NCBI RefSeq assembly: GCF_030053835.1
Contig: NZ_CP125655.1
Span: 1,736,001-1,800,000, forward strand
DNA: 64,000 bases
Origin: Cellulomonas sp. ES6
Lineage (GTDB): Bacteria > Actinomycetota > Actinomycetes > Actinomycetales > Cellulomonadaceae
Direction of reading: 5' to 3'
Shown one piece after another: positions 1 to 7,759 of the stretch. The position numbers and the translations under genes are program-made. The notes under the pieces are model-generated. The model was not told the DNA's origin and made no database searches. It saw only the letters and a list, made by a program, of their open reading frames with translations. Positions within the stretch are counted from its first letter, which is position 1. Each line of letters opens with the position of its first letter.

Positions 1-180
<180 letters not shown>

Positions 181-293
181 TCACTCTGGCTCGTGGTTCG
201 GCCGGTCGGTGCCCGCGACGGACGGTCGCTCCGGCCCGTCGGTCATGTCCCGTCGGGCGGTGCGACCTCACCGGGTCGGCCTGGGTTGTCATT

Positions 294-320
294 CTGTCAC
301 TCTCGACCCGAGAGTGCTAA
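294..320. promoter_or_regulatory. CIRCE operator 1 (HrcA site)
   Basis: CTGTCACTC - nine bases - GAGTGCTAA. The right half matches the CIRCE consensus exactly; the left half keeps the CACTC core. It lies 129 bases upstream of groEL and is the usual binding site of the heat-shock repressor HrcA. Confidence 0.85.
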
Positions 321-329
321 CACCAATGG

Positions 330-356
330 TTAGCACTCGACCCTGGTGAGTGCAAG
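330..356. promoter_or_regulatory. CIRCE operator 2 (HrcA site)
   Basis: TTAGCACTC - nine bases - GAGTGCAAG. The left half is a perfect consensus and the right half has two differences. It follows CIRCE 1 after nine bases, so the dyad centres are 36 bp apart. It also lies 47 bases before the ATG of the plus-strand gene at 403, so it could affect both directions. Confidence 0.85.
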
Positions 357-402
357 GCGCTCCGCCCTCGGCGGACGCGTCCGGGCCGGTAGCCTGCCGC
401 GC

Positions 403-1695
403 ATGCCCGCTCGCCGCACCACCGCCGTCGTGCTGCTGGCCGCGCTGGGCACGGGACTCGTGGCGTGGGGCGCGTCGGGGCCGCGGGACGCGTCGCTGCC
501 GCTCTACGCCCAGGGCGTGGCCCTCGACGCCACCGGCGCCGTGGTGGACGTCCCGGTCGGGTCACCGGCGGCGCTGCACGACGGCACCCGCGTGCTGGAC
601 GTCCCGGGCACGCGCGCGGACGACGCGCTCGCGGAGGAGCAGCGGGCGTGGCTCGCCTCCGGCTCCCTGCCCGGCGGGGCCGACGGGCCGTACGCGGACA
701 TGGTCGCCGACGCGCTGCTCGACCTGCACACCCTGCTGCTGCCGGACGGGGCGGCGGTGGCAGCATGGACCGACCGGTGGCGCTACGTGTGGCCCCGCGA
801 CGCCGCGTTCGTCGCGGTCGCGCTGGCCCGGACGGGGCACGGCAACGACGCCCTGGACGTGCTCGGCTTCCTCGACCGGGTGCAGGCGCCCGACGGCTCG
901 TTCGAGGCGCGGTACCTGCCCGACGGGTCCGGGCCGCCGGACGGCCGCGCGCCGCAGACCGACGGCACGGGCTGGGCGCTGTGGGCGGCCGGCGAGGTGG
1001 TCGACGCCCAGCCCGCGGACCGGCGCCGGGCGGTGGCCGAGCGGCTCCGCGGGCTCGTGACGCGGTCCGCCGCCGGCGCGGTCGCGCTCACCGCCGACGA
1101 CGGCCTGCCGCCCGCCTCCCCGGACTACTGGGAGGTCGCGGAGGACGAGCTGACCCTCGGGACGGTCGCGCCGCTGCTCGCGGGCCTCGAGTCGGCGCCG
1201 GCGCTCCTGGAGCTGCTCGGCGAGGACGGGGCTGCGGCCGCCGCCCGGGAGGCCGCCGGGCGCACCCGGGGCGCCGTCGAGCGGGAGTTCGGCGACGACA
1301 CCGCGTACGGCCGGTACGCCGGCGGAAGCGTCCCGGACGCCGCGAGCGCGTTCGTCCTGCCCCCGTTCCAGCCGGAGCCGCTGACCGGGGCGCTCGACGC
1401 GTGGCAGGCCTCGGCGGAGGCGATGGCACGTCCCGCGGGCGGCCTCGCGCCCGGGGCGGCGTGGAAGCGCGACGGCATCTCCTGGACGCCGCAGACCTCG
1501 CTCTACGCCCTGGTGGCCGCGGAGAACGGCCGGCCGGACGAGGCGCGGGCCCGGCTGGACTGGCTCGACGCCCACCGGACGACGCTCGGCGCGCTGCCGG
1601 AGAAGGTGCTCGCGGACGGCTCACCCGCGGCGGTCGCCCCGCTGGCGTGGACCGCGGCGTGCGTGGTGCTGGCCGTCGGCGCGCTGGACGGCTGA
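403..1695 (+). CDS. Exported glycoside hydrolase family 15-like protein
   Basis: A 430-residue protein with an N-terminal hydrophobic segment (residues 8-24, AVVLLAALGTGLVAWGA) that is a signal peptide or anchor. The body resembles the (alpha/alpha)6 barrel of GH15 glucoamylase/glucodextranase-type enzymes: WRYVWPRDAAF near residue 128, PDYWEVAEDE near 245 (position of the general acid in the family) and LPEKV followed by PLAWTAA near the end (position of the base). GH15 enzymes hydrolyse alpha-glucosidic bonds; the substrate here is not evident. ATG at 403 was chosen because the hydrophobic segment follows directly. It is divergent from groEL and has no obvious operon partner. Family placement is by motif only. 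Confidence 0.75.
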   Translation: MPARRTTAVVLLAALGTGLVAWGASGPRDASLPLYAQGVALDATGAVVDVPVGSPAALHDGTRVLDVPGTRADDALAEEQRAWLASGSLPGGADGPYADMVADALLDLHTLLLPDGAAVAAWTDRWRYVWPRDAAFVAVALARTGHGNDALDVLGFLDRVQAPDGSFEARYLPDGSGPPDGRAPQTDGTGWALWAAGEVVDAQPADRRRAVAERLRGLVTRSAAGAVALTADDGLPPASPDYWEVAEDELTLGTVAPLLAGLESAPALLELLGEDGAAAAAREAAGRTRGAVEREFGDDTAYGRYAGGSVPDAASAFVLPPFQPEPLTGALDAWQASAEAMARPAGGLAPGAAWKRDGISWTPQTSLYALVAAENGRPDEARARLDWLDAHRTTLGALPEKVLADGSPAAVAPLAWTAACVVLAVGALDG

Positions 1696-1720
1696 CCCGG
1701 CGCGCCGACGGCCGGGGCTC

Positions 1721-1924
1721 TCAGAGCGGGCGCACCTGCTCGGCCTGGGGGCCCTTGGTGCCCTGGCCGACCTCGAAGTCCACCGACTGACCCTCCTCGA
1801 GGGTCCGGTAGCCGTTCGTCTGGATGGCGCTGAAGTGGACGAACAGGTCCTGGCCGCCGTCGGCCGGGGTGATGAACCCGTAGCCCTTCTCGGCGTTGAA
1901 CCACTTGACGGTTCCCTGCGGCAT
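1721..1924 (-). CDS. cspA: Cold-shock protein, CspA family
   Basis: A complete 67-residue cold-shock domain. RNP1 is seen as KGYGFITP (residues 13-20) and RNP2 as LFVHFSAI (residues 27-34), preceded by the canonical GTVKWFN start. These OB-fold proteins bind single-stranded nucleic acid and act as RNA chaperones or antiterminators. A strong AGGAG ribosome-binding site lies 7 bases upstream of the ATG. The 127-base gap upstream probably includes its leader. Several csp paralogues are normal in actinobacteria, so the exact paralogue name is arbitrary. Confidence 0.96.
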   Translation of the reverse strand: MPQGTVKWFNAEKGYGFITPADGGQDLFVHFSAIQTNGYRTLEEGQSVDFEVGQGTKGPQAEQVRPL

Positions 1925-2051
1925 GCGGTGCTCCTGATGACGACGTGACCGGTCGCCGACGGCCCCCGTCCCCCGGCGGGCCGGCGGGCAGGCACCGCGA
2001 CGCGCCGAGCGTAGCCGCGCCCCCTCACGGGCGGAAGAGGCGGCCGGACCT

Positions 2052-2669
2052 TCAGCCCGCGAAGTCGGCCAGCAGGAGCACGACGACGCCCTGGTCCGCG
2101 ACCTCGGCCGACTCGACCACGTTCGTCAGGCCGAGCGTGGCCGCGACCTGCTGCGCGGTGACCGCGAGGTCGGCGTTCGCGTAGAACACCGTGGAGGCGG
2201 TGCTCCCGCCGGCGTTGCCGTTCCCGGCCGTGACGTCGGTGAAGCCGGCGCCCTCGAGCTGCTCCGCGGCACCGCCGGCGAGCCCGCTGATGTTCGCGGC
2301 GTTGAGCACGCGGACCGGCACGGACAGGTCGGGGGCGGGCGGCGGGACCTCCTCGACCGGGGCGTCCCCGGTCTCCTCCGGCGCCGGGGCGCCGCCCGTG
2401 TCGTCCGGGCTCGCGGCGGGGCCGGACGACGAGGGGGGCGCCGAGGCGTTCGTGTCGTCGCCCCCGCCGATCACGGGCAGCTTGCCGTCCCAGGACGCGG
2501 CCCACAGCACGGCCGACACCGTCAGGGCCGGCACGACCACGACCACCGCGACGAACGGCCACCACCGGCTCCACCAGCTCCGGGGTGCACGGTGCACGCC
2601 GATCGGTGCGTCCTGCGCCGGACCGGCGTCGAACTCGTCCTCCGGGAAGCGGGAGCTGGCCTTGGTCAC
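2052..2669 (-). CDS. Membrane-anchored LytR C-terminal domain protein
   Basis: 205 residues. A cytoplasmic N-terminus of about 35 residues precedes one transmembrane segment (about 36-58, [20 protein letters not shown]), then a Pro/Ala/Glu-rich extracytoplasmic linker (about 70-115) and a LytR_C domain beginning [19 protein letters not shown]. LytR_C domains are extracytoplasmic modules found on cell-envelope proteins; this one lacks the LCP catalytic domain, so an enzymatic role is not supported. It sits 53 bases downstream of the DUF3263 gene on the same strand, a pairing that recurs in actinobacteria. Start at the ATG at 2669; no frame problem is seen. Confidence 0.85.
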   Translation of the reverse strand: MTKASSRFPEDEFDAGPAQDAPIGVHRAPRSWWSRWWPFVAVVVVVPALTVSAVLWAASWDGKLPVIGGGDDTNASAPPSSSGPAASPDDTGGAPAPEETGDAPVEEVPPPAPDLSVPVRVLNAANISGLAGGAAEQLEGAGFTDVTAGNGNAGGSTASTVFYANADLAVTAQQVAATLGLTNVVESAEVADQGVVVLLLADFAG

Positions 2670-2722
2670 GGCGGACAGGCTAACGGCTCAGCCTGGCGGG
2701 ACGGTCCAGCACGCCGCGCGGG

Positions 2723-3052
2723 TCAGGCGTCGGCGCCGAGGCGGCGGGCGGACCGCGCCCGCTGCCGGGTGGACCGCATGCGCCGGAGCCGCTTGACGAG
2801 CATCGGGTCGTGCGCGAGGGCGGCCGGCGAGTCGATCAGCGCGTTGAGCACCTGGTAGTACCGGGTGGCCGACATGTCGAACAGCTCGCGGATGGCCTGC
2901 TCCTTGGCGCCGGCGTACTTCCACCACTGCCGCTCGAACGCCAGCACCTGCTGGTCGCGCTCGCTGAGCCCGTCGGCGTCGGCGCCGCCGTCGACCGCGA
3001 CGAGGGCGGGCCGGGCGGCCGTGCCGAGGTCGAGCCCCGCCGTCGCGTCCAT
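2723..3052 (-). CDS. DUF3263 domain protein
   Basis: 109 residues from the preferred ATG at 3052; an upstream in-frame ATG at 3094 is possible. The core LSERDQQVLAFERQWWKYAG followed by KEQAIRELFDMSATRYYQVL looks like a small helical, sigma-like helix-turn-helix module and matches DUF3263. The tail is strongly basic (KRLRRMRSTRQRARSARRLG), consistent with nucleic-acid binding. Function is unknown in the family. It is divergent from ung, with a perfect palindrome at 3105-3124 in the gap. Confidence 0.82.
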   Translation of the reverse strand: MDATAGLDLGTAARPALVAVDGGADADGLSERDQQVLAFERQWWKYAGAKEQAIRELFDMSATRYYQVLNALIDSPAALAHDPMLVKRLRRMRSTRQRARSARRLGADA

Positions 3053-3164
3053 CCGTGCCCTCCCGTGCCTGCCGCCATCCGGTCCGCCGCCCATCGTACG
3101 GCCGGAATGACACGGCTGTCATTCGTCGCGGGGGCCACGGGGCGGTCCGCTAGCGTGGGTCGCC

Positions 3165-3845
3165 GTGAGCCCCGCCGCACCGCTGTCCGAGCTCGTCGCC
3201 GCCGACTGGGCCGCCGCGCTCGCCCCGGTCGAGGACCGGGTGCACGCCGCCGGGGAGTTCCTGCGGGCCGAGGTCGCCGCCGGGCGGGGCTACCTGCCCG
3301 CCGGGCCGGACGTGCTGCGCGCCTTCACCCGGCCGCTCGCGGACGTGCGCGTGCTGGTGGTCGGCCAGGACCCCTACCCGACCCCCGGCCACCCGATGGG
3401 GCTGTCGTTCTCCGTGCAGCCGCACGTCCGGCCGCTGCCGCGGTCGCTCGCCAACATCTTCACCGAGCTGCAGGCCGACCTCGGGGTCCCCGCGCCCACC
3501 ACCGGGGACCTGTCCCCGTGGGCGGACCGCGGCGTCATGATGCTCAACCGGGTGCTGACGGTGCGCCCCGGCGAGCCCGCCTCGCACCGCGGCAGGGGCT
3601 GGGAGGCCGTGACCGACCGTGCGATCGCGGCGCTCGTCGAGCGGGGCGGCCCGCTGGTCGCCGTGCTGTGGGGCCGCGACGCGCAGTCGCTGCGACCCGC
3701 GCTCGGGGACGTGCCCGTCGTGGCCAGCGCCCACCCGAGCCCCCTGTCCGCGAGCCGCGGGTTCTTCGGCTCCCGGCCGTTCTCCCGCGTGAACGCGCTG
3801 CTCGCCGAGCTGGGGGCGGACCCCGTCGACTGGTCGCTGCCCTGA
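3165..3845 (+). CDS. ung: Uracil-DNA glycosylase, family 1
   Basis: 226 residues, the usual length of family-1 UDG. It removes uracil from DNA to start base-excision repair. The water-activating motif [16 protein letters not shown] (about residues 67-82) carries the catalytic Asp, and the DNA-intercalation motif [13 protein letters not shown] lies near residue 190 with the catalytic His. [12 protein letters not shown] and [15 protein letters not shown] are further family blocks. GTG start at 3165, chosen because the family N-terminus is short. The gene stands alone, divergent from DUF3263. Confidence 0.97.
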   Translation: MSPAAPLSELVAADWAAALAPVEDRVHAAGEFLRAEVAAGRGYLPAGPDVLRAFTRPLADVRVLVVGQDPYPTPGHPMGLSFSVQPHVRPLPRSLANIFTELQADLGVPAPTTGDLSPWADRGVMMLNRVLTVRPGEPASHRGRGWEAVTDRAIAALVERGGPLVAVLWGRDAQSLRPALGDVPVVASAHPSPLSASRGFFGSRPFSRVNALLAELGADPVDWSLP

Positions 3846-3918
3846 GACGACCGGCCCGCGGCCGCGGCCGGCGTCGGAACCTCTGACACACCCGGGCCGC
3901 CGGGGGCACACTGCGGGG

Positions 3919-4785
3919 GTGAGGACGCACGACAGCAGGGGACCCGCACGCACCACCGGCCAGCAGCCCGCGGCCGGCGCCGACCCGGCCCACGACGGCG
4001 CACCGCCGCGCTGGGAGCGCTACGTCGCGATCGGCGACTCGTTCACCGAGGGCCTGTGGGACACGCCCGAGGGCGAGGACGGCCCCGTGCGCGGCTGGGC
4101 CGACGTGCTCGCCGGCCTGCTGTCCGACCGGCGGCGCGCGGCCGGGCTCCCGGCGCTGCGCTACGCCAACCTCGCGGTGCGCGGCCGGCTGCTGCGCCCG
4201 ATCGTCGCCGAGCAGCTGCCACGGGCGCTGGAGCTCGGCCCGGACCTGGTCAGCCTCGTCGGCGGCGGGAACGACATCCTGCGCCCGGGCGCCGACCCGG
4301 ACCGCCTGGCGCGGGACCTGGAGCGTGCGGTCGCGCTCGTCCGGAGCACCGGCGCGGACGTGCTGCTCGCCACCGGCTTCGACTCCTCGGGGTCCCCGCT
4401 GGTCTCCACGACGCGTCCGCGGGTCGGCGTGTTCAACGCCCACCTGTGGTCGATCGCGCGCCGCCACGGGGCGCACGTGCTGGACCTGTGGGGCATGCGG
4501 CACCTGCGCGACCTGCGGATGTGGGCGCCGGACCGGATCCACCTGACCACGGAGTCCCACGCCCGGGTCGCCCAGGGCGCGCTCGCCGCCCTGGGGATCG
4601 AGCCGGACGACCCGGCGTGGGACGAGCCGCTGGCCCCGCTGCCGCGCCTCCCCCGCGCGCAGCAGGCGCGCCTCGACGCCCGCTGGGTGCGGCTGTACGC
4701 CTACCCGTGGGCGACCCGGCGGCTGCGCGGCCGGTCGTCGGGCGACACCCGCGCCGCGAAGCTCCCGGCGCTCACGGAGCTCTGA
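3919..4785 (+). CDS. SGNH/GDSL-family hydrolase
   Basis: 288 residues. Block I is YVAIGDSFTEGL (about residues 35-46, nucleophile Ser), block III is GGGNDIL (about 116-122, oxyanion Asn) and block V is DRIHLT (about 205-210, catalytic Asp/His). These define the SGNH fold of esterases and lipases. There is no signal peptide; the N-terminal 30 residues are polar and probably disordered. The C-terminal 60 residues (RLPRAQQARLDARWVRLYAYPWATRR...) are rich in arginine. GTG start at 3919. Substrate cannot be predicted; actinobacterial cytosolic SGNH proteins of this type are mostly uncharacterised. Confidence 0.88.
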   Translation: MRTHDSRGPARTTGQQPAAGADPAHDGAPPRWERYVAIGDSFTEGLWDTPEGEDGPVRGWADVLAGLLSDRRRAAGLPALRYANLAVRGRLLRPIVAEQLPRALELGPDLVSLVGGGNDILRPGADPDRLARDLERAVALVRSTGADVLLATGFDSSGSPLVSTTRPRVGVFNAHLWSIARRHGAHVLDLWGMRHLRDLRMWAPDRIHLTTESHARVAQGALAALGIEPDDPAWDEPLAPLPRLPRAQQARLDARWVRLYAYPWATRRLRGRSSGDTRAAKLPALTEL

Positions 4786-4794
4786 GCGCGGCCC

Positions 4795-5208
4795 TCAGCC
4801 GACGGCCGGGGTGTCCGTCACGAGGGCCAGCGACACGCCGGCGACGTCCTCGGCGGGCACCACGGTGCCGTCGAGCGCCACGACCGTGCTCGGGGCGGTC
4901 ACCGGCGTGCGTGCCTCGGCGAGCGCCCGGTCGCCGGGGCCCCGCAGCGTGAGCGCGACCTCCCGGCCCGCGCAGCCGTCCGGGACGCCCGACAGCGAGG
5001 CCCGCGTCACGGCGTAGCCACCGAGCGCCGCGTCGTAGTCGACGTCGTAGCCGACGCTGATCCGGCTCACGACGCACGCCCCCGGCGGGGCGGCCTCCCC
5101 GCCGTCCCACGTCATCGCGCGCGCCATCGAGACCGCCAGCCCGGCGCACCCGAGCCACGCCAGGGTGACCCCTGCCACGCGACGTGCGCGGACGTGCTCG
5201 TGCGCCAT
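4795..5208 (-). CDS. Small exported protein of the SipW-type locus
   Basis: 137 residues from the ATG at 5208, chosen over upstream in-frame starts because it places a hydrophobic segment (about residues 13-29, VTLAWLGCAGLAVSMA) at the N-terminus. The rest aligns with the two other exported proteins of this locus: a first Cys (ACVVSRISVGY), then GGYAVTRASLSGVPDGCAGR with a second Cys, then alternating beta-like segments ending VAGVSLALV. I know no function for this domain. It lies 118 bases downstream of the second exported protein, so it may have its own promoter or be last in the operon. It probably acts outside the membrane; unlike the other two, its AxA-like site is weak (SMARAMTW). Confidence 0.7.
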   Translation of the reverse strand: MAHEHVRARRVAGVTLAWLGCAGLAVSMARAMTWDGGEAAPPGACVVSRISVGYDVDYDAALGGYAVTRASLSGVPDGCAGREVALTLRGPGDRALAEARTPVTAPSTVVALDGTVVPAEDVAGVSLALVTDTPAVG

Positions 5209-5326
5209 GGGCGCCCCCTCCGTGGACCCTGCCCGGTCGATCCGTCGACCTGACGGGCCCATCGTCCGCCCGGCGCCGCCGTTGAGCACGCCGGGGCACG
5301 GTCCACCCCATCGGGGGACGCCGGGG

Positions 5327-6424
5327 TCAGCGGCTGCCGGCGCAGATGCCGAAGGTCTGGGGCACGTCGTCGCGGATGCCGAGGGCGCTCCAGCCCTGCC
5401 GGGGCGTGACGCGGTAGACGGTCCCGCCGAGCGGCGCCACCGACAGCTCGCCCGTGCTGGTGCGGATCCTCGAGGTGTCGAGCGACCGCCCGGACGCCGC
5501 GAAGAACGTCTGCAGCGGCTCGAGGTCCACGTCGGCGCGCCAGCCCGCGAAGAACTGCGGCGTGCCCGTCACCCGGACGGTCGTGGTGAAGCAGGCGTCG
5601 TAGGCGCTGCCGGTCACCGCGGTGGAGGTCTGGCTGTACGTCAGCGCGGGGTCGTACGCCGGGGCGGGCAGGCGGTAGTGGCAGATCTCCACCTCGAACG
5701 ACTGCCCCGCCTGCAGCACGGCCGCGCCGGGCATGCCACCGGAGGCCACGCCCCCCACCTGCACCACGCCGTCGACGGGGCGCGGGTCGAGCACCTTCGC
5801 CCAGTAGGGGGTGTGCACCTCGAAGCCCGAGCCGTCGGCGACGCCGTTGAACGGCCGCTGGTCCAGGTGCAGGTCGATCCGCCAGGTCGTGCCCGCGTCC
5901 CCCGAGACCGGCACCACGACGCACGCCTGCGTGCCGGACTGCGGCAGCACCGTCCAGCGCAGCGGGCCGAACACCGTCCCGGGGCCGGGCGTGACGGGGC
6001 CGGACGGGCCCGCCTGGGGCGCGGCCCAGGTGACGGGGACGCCCCACGTGCCGACCGTGAGCGCGACGCCCGCGACCCGCGAGGCGGCGTACGCGGGGAC
6101 CGTCACGGTGGTGGTGTCGGCGGCGGCCAGGGTCACGGAGGCGTCGGACGCGGCGAGCGGGGTGCCGTCCGCCGTGTGCAGCCGCAGCGTGGCCTGCTGG
6201 CCGCGGCAGGCCGCGGGGACGCCCGACAGCACCACGGTGGTGAGCGTGCCCGACGCGCCGCCCGTGCCCGCCGCGAGCGCCGCGGTGGTGCAGGGCGCCG
6301 CGGCGGCGGTGGTCAGCCCGCCGGAGGACAGCAGCAGGCGGGCGGCGCTGGCCGGCGTGAGGAGCAGCAGCACGAGCAGGCCGGCGGTCGCGGCGACGAC
6401 GGCGGCGGCCCGGCGACGGGTCAC
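5327..6424 (-). CDS. Large exported protein of the SipW-type locus
   Basis: 365 residues. The GTG start at 6424 overlaps the stop of the signal peptidase gene (GTGA), implying translational coupling. N-terminal TRRRAAAVV, hydrophobic run (about 10-24) and ASAARLLLSSGGL match the unusual signal sequence of its neighbour at 7055. Residues about 40-125 form the shared domain (PCTTAAL ... TVVLSGVPAACRGQ ... VAGVALTVGTW). The remaining 240 residues contain three further cysteines or more (TQACVV, VEICHYR, YDACFTT, FGICAGSR) and look beta-rich, suggesting disulphides outside the cell. No enzyme motif was found. It may be a surface or filament subunit processed by the adjacent peptidase; that is inference. 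Confidence 0.75.
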   Translation of the reverse strand: MTRRRAAAVVAATAGLLVLLLLTPASAARLLLSSGGLTTAAAAPCTTAALAAGTGGASGTLTTVVLSGVPAACRGQQATLRLHTADGTPLAASDASVTLAAADTTTVTVPAYAASRVAGVALTVGTWGVPVTWAAPQAGPSGPVTPGPGTVFGPLRWTVLPQSGTQACVVVPVSGDAGTTWRIDLHLDQRPFNGVADGSGFEVHTPYWAKVLDPRPVDGVVQVGGVASGGMPGAAVLQAGQSFEVEICHYRLPAPAYDPALTYSQTSTAVTGSAYDACFTTTVRVTGTPQFFAGWRADVDLEPLQTFFAASGRSLDTSRIRTSTGELSVAPLGGTVYRVTPRQGWSALGIRDDVPQTFGICAGSR

Positions 6425-7041
6425 GGGGCGCGCTCCGGCGCGGCGCCCGGCACCGGCGCGGCATCCGGCACCGGCGCGGCATCCGGCACCGGCGCGGCAT
6501 CGGCATCGGCCTGCGCCTCGGGGCGTCCCGGCCACAGCAGCACGCCCGCGGCCACCACGAGCAGCGACGCCCACGCCCAGGGGTCCAGGAGCAGGGACGC
6601 GACGCGGCCGACCCCGGGCAGGTGGAGGCGGGCGATGCCGAGCACGTCCTCCTGGTGCGGCCGCCACGGGTCGGTGAAGCCGTTGTTGTCGCCCTGGATC
6701 GACCAGCCGGCGTCCGCGTCGCCGCCGACGACCCGGTGGATGATCCGCCCGTCGACGCCGGGCGGGGTGTAGACGACGACGTCCCCGGGCTCCGGGACCC
6801 CGCACCGGGACACGACGAGGTCGCCGGTGCGGTACGTGGGCTCCATCGAGTGGCCGGAGACGATGGTCAGCGTGGTGCAGCCGCCGAGCGTGCTCGGCCA
6901 GCCGAACCAGAGCAGCAGCCCCACGACGCCGGCGGTGAGCAGCCAGCCGGCGGCGGAGCGGGCGCGCCCGGGCACGCCGGAGGGCCGGCGCGGGGCAGAC
7001 GTGCTGCCCGCGCCGGCCCGGTCGGCGTGCTCGCCGGGCAC
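6421..7041 (-). CDS. SipW-type (ER-type) signal peptidase I
   Basis: 206 residues. First transmembrane segment about 33-48 (LLTAGVVGLLLWFGW); catalytic Ser in SGHSMEPTYRTGDLVV (about 62-77). The second conserved box reads GRIIHRVVG, with His where ordinary bacterial signal peptidases carry the catalytic Lys, the hallmark of the SipW/archaeal/ER class. Then GDNNGFTDP (about 117-125), and a second transmembrane segment about 153-170. The C-terminal tail contains a perfect PVPDAA tandem repeat. It lies 13 bases after one exported protein and overlaps the next by 4 bases, so these proteins are its likely substrates. Confidence 0.9.
   Translation of the reverse strand: MPGEHADRAGAGSTSAPRRPSGVPGRARSAAGWLLTAGVVGLLLWFGWPSTLGGCTTLTIVSGHSMEPTYRTGDLVVSRCGVPEPGDVVVYTPPGVDGRIIHRVVGGDADAGWSIQGDNNGFTDPWRPHQEDVLGIARLHLPGVGRVASLLLDPWAWASLLVVAAGVLLWPGRPEAQADADAAPVPDAAPVPDAAPVPGAAPERAP
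6442..6495. repeat. 18-bp tandem repeat, three units
   Basis: Three consecutive 18-bp units (6442-6459, 6460-6477, 6478-6495); the last two are identical. In frame they encode the PVPDAA repeats of the signal peptidase tail. Copy number could vary between strains without breaking the frame. Confidence 0.85.
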
Positions 7042-7054
7042 GACGGGTCCGGCG

Positions 7055-7507
7055 TCAGCCCGCGATGACGGCCGCGACGCCCTTGACGTCGGCAGCCTTC
7101 GGGGAGCCGGTGACCGTCAGGGTGACGGTGCCGCCGCCCGTGGGCACCGTGGCCTGGGCCCGGCCGAGGGACGTGCCCGCGGTCGTGGCGGCCGGGTCGG
7201 CGTCGAGCAGCTCGACGCTGACGGTCTGGCCCGCGCAGGTGTCGGCGACGTCGGTCAGCGTCACGCCGCTGACGGTGTAGCCCTTGGCGGCCACCGAGAA
7301 GGTGTTGGTGAAGCCGACCTTGACGCCGTTCGTGTCGCAGGACGCGACGACGGTGGTGCCGGCGCCCAGGGAGCCGGCGTTGAGGGTGAGCTGGGCGGCG
7401 GACGCCAGGCCGAGCCCGGCGACGCCGAGCGCGACGACGGTGACGGCGACGACCTTGCGGCGGCCGGTGCGGCGGACGGGGGTGGGACCGGCGGTGCGGC
7501 GGGACAT
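7055..7507 (-). CDS. Exported protein with SipW-dependent-type signal sequence
   Basis: 150 residues. N-terminus RRTGRRKVVAVTVVALGVAG is basic then hydrophobic, followed by LASAAQLTLNAGSLGAGT, the pattern typical of SipW-dependent signal peptides in actinobacteria. The mature part has two cysteines (VASCDTNG and ADTCAGQTVSV) flanking GYTVSGVTLTDV, and ends in VTLTVTGSPKAADVKGVAAV. It is the shortest example of the domain shared with the proteins at 5327 and 4795. An AGGAG ribosome-binding site sits about 7 bases before the ATG at 7507. As the first gene of the locus and a compact exported protein, it is a candidate major subunit; no filament motif can be proved. Confidence 0.78.
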   Translation of the reverse strand: MSRRTAGPTPVRRTGRRKVVAVTVVALGVAGLGLASAAQLTLNAGSLGAGTTVVASCDTNGVKVGFTNTFSVAAKGYTVSGVTLTDVADTCAGQTVSVELLDADPAATTAGTSLGRAQATVPTGGGTVTLTVTGSPKAADVKGVAAVIAG

Positions 7508-7759
7508 GGGACTCCTCGCGGACGACGGCTCGCCAGGGCGAGGCGCGGCCGTGGAGCCGGGGGACGGACGCGCCTTCCGGCGCACCGAGGTCCCCCTGGC
7601 CCGCGCGCGCCGGCTGCCGAACGGTAGGGCCTGCGGCTGCGTGGTCGTGCACCCGTTTGGGTGGCAGCACCCCCGCCGTGGTACGTCAATTGCGAATTTG
7701 CACCAGATAGCCCCACAAACCGGACATATCGGGCGGGTGAACTTCGGTCGCGACGCTGG
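7508..7759. promoter_or_regulatory. Upstream region of the SipW-type operon
   Basis: 252 bases between the end of the sensor kinase and the first exported-protein gene. Most is GC-rich, but 7680-7745 is distinctly AT-richer than the surroundings (AATTGCGAATTTG; ACAAACCGGACATATCGG). It contains CGGACATATCG (7721-7731), whose reverse complement holds the TGTCCG core that also occurs twice in the kinase/regulator gap (8975-8990). A promoter here is likely; no confident -10/-35 pair is claimed. Confidence 0.5.

Noticed and set aside
312..338. Perfect 10-bp inverted repeat GAGTGCTAAC...GTTAGCACTC
   Set aside because: It is the junction of the two CIRCE elements (right half of the first plus left half of the second), not a separate operator.
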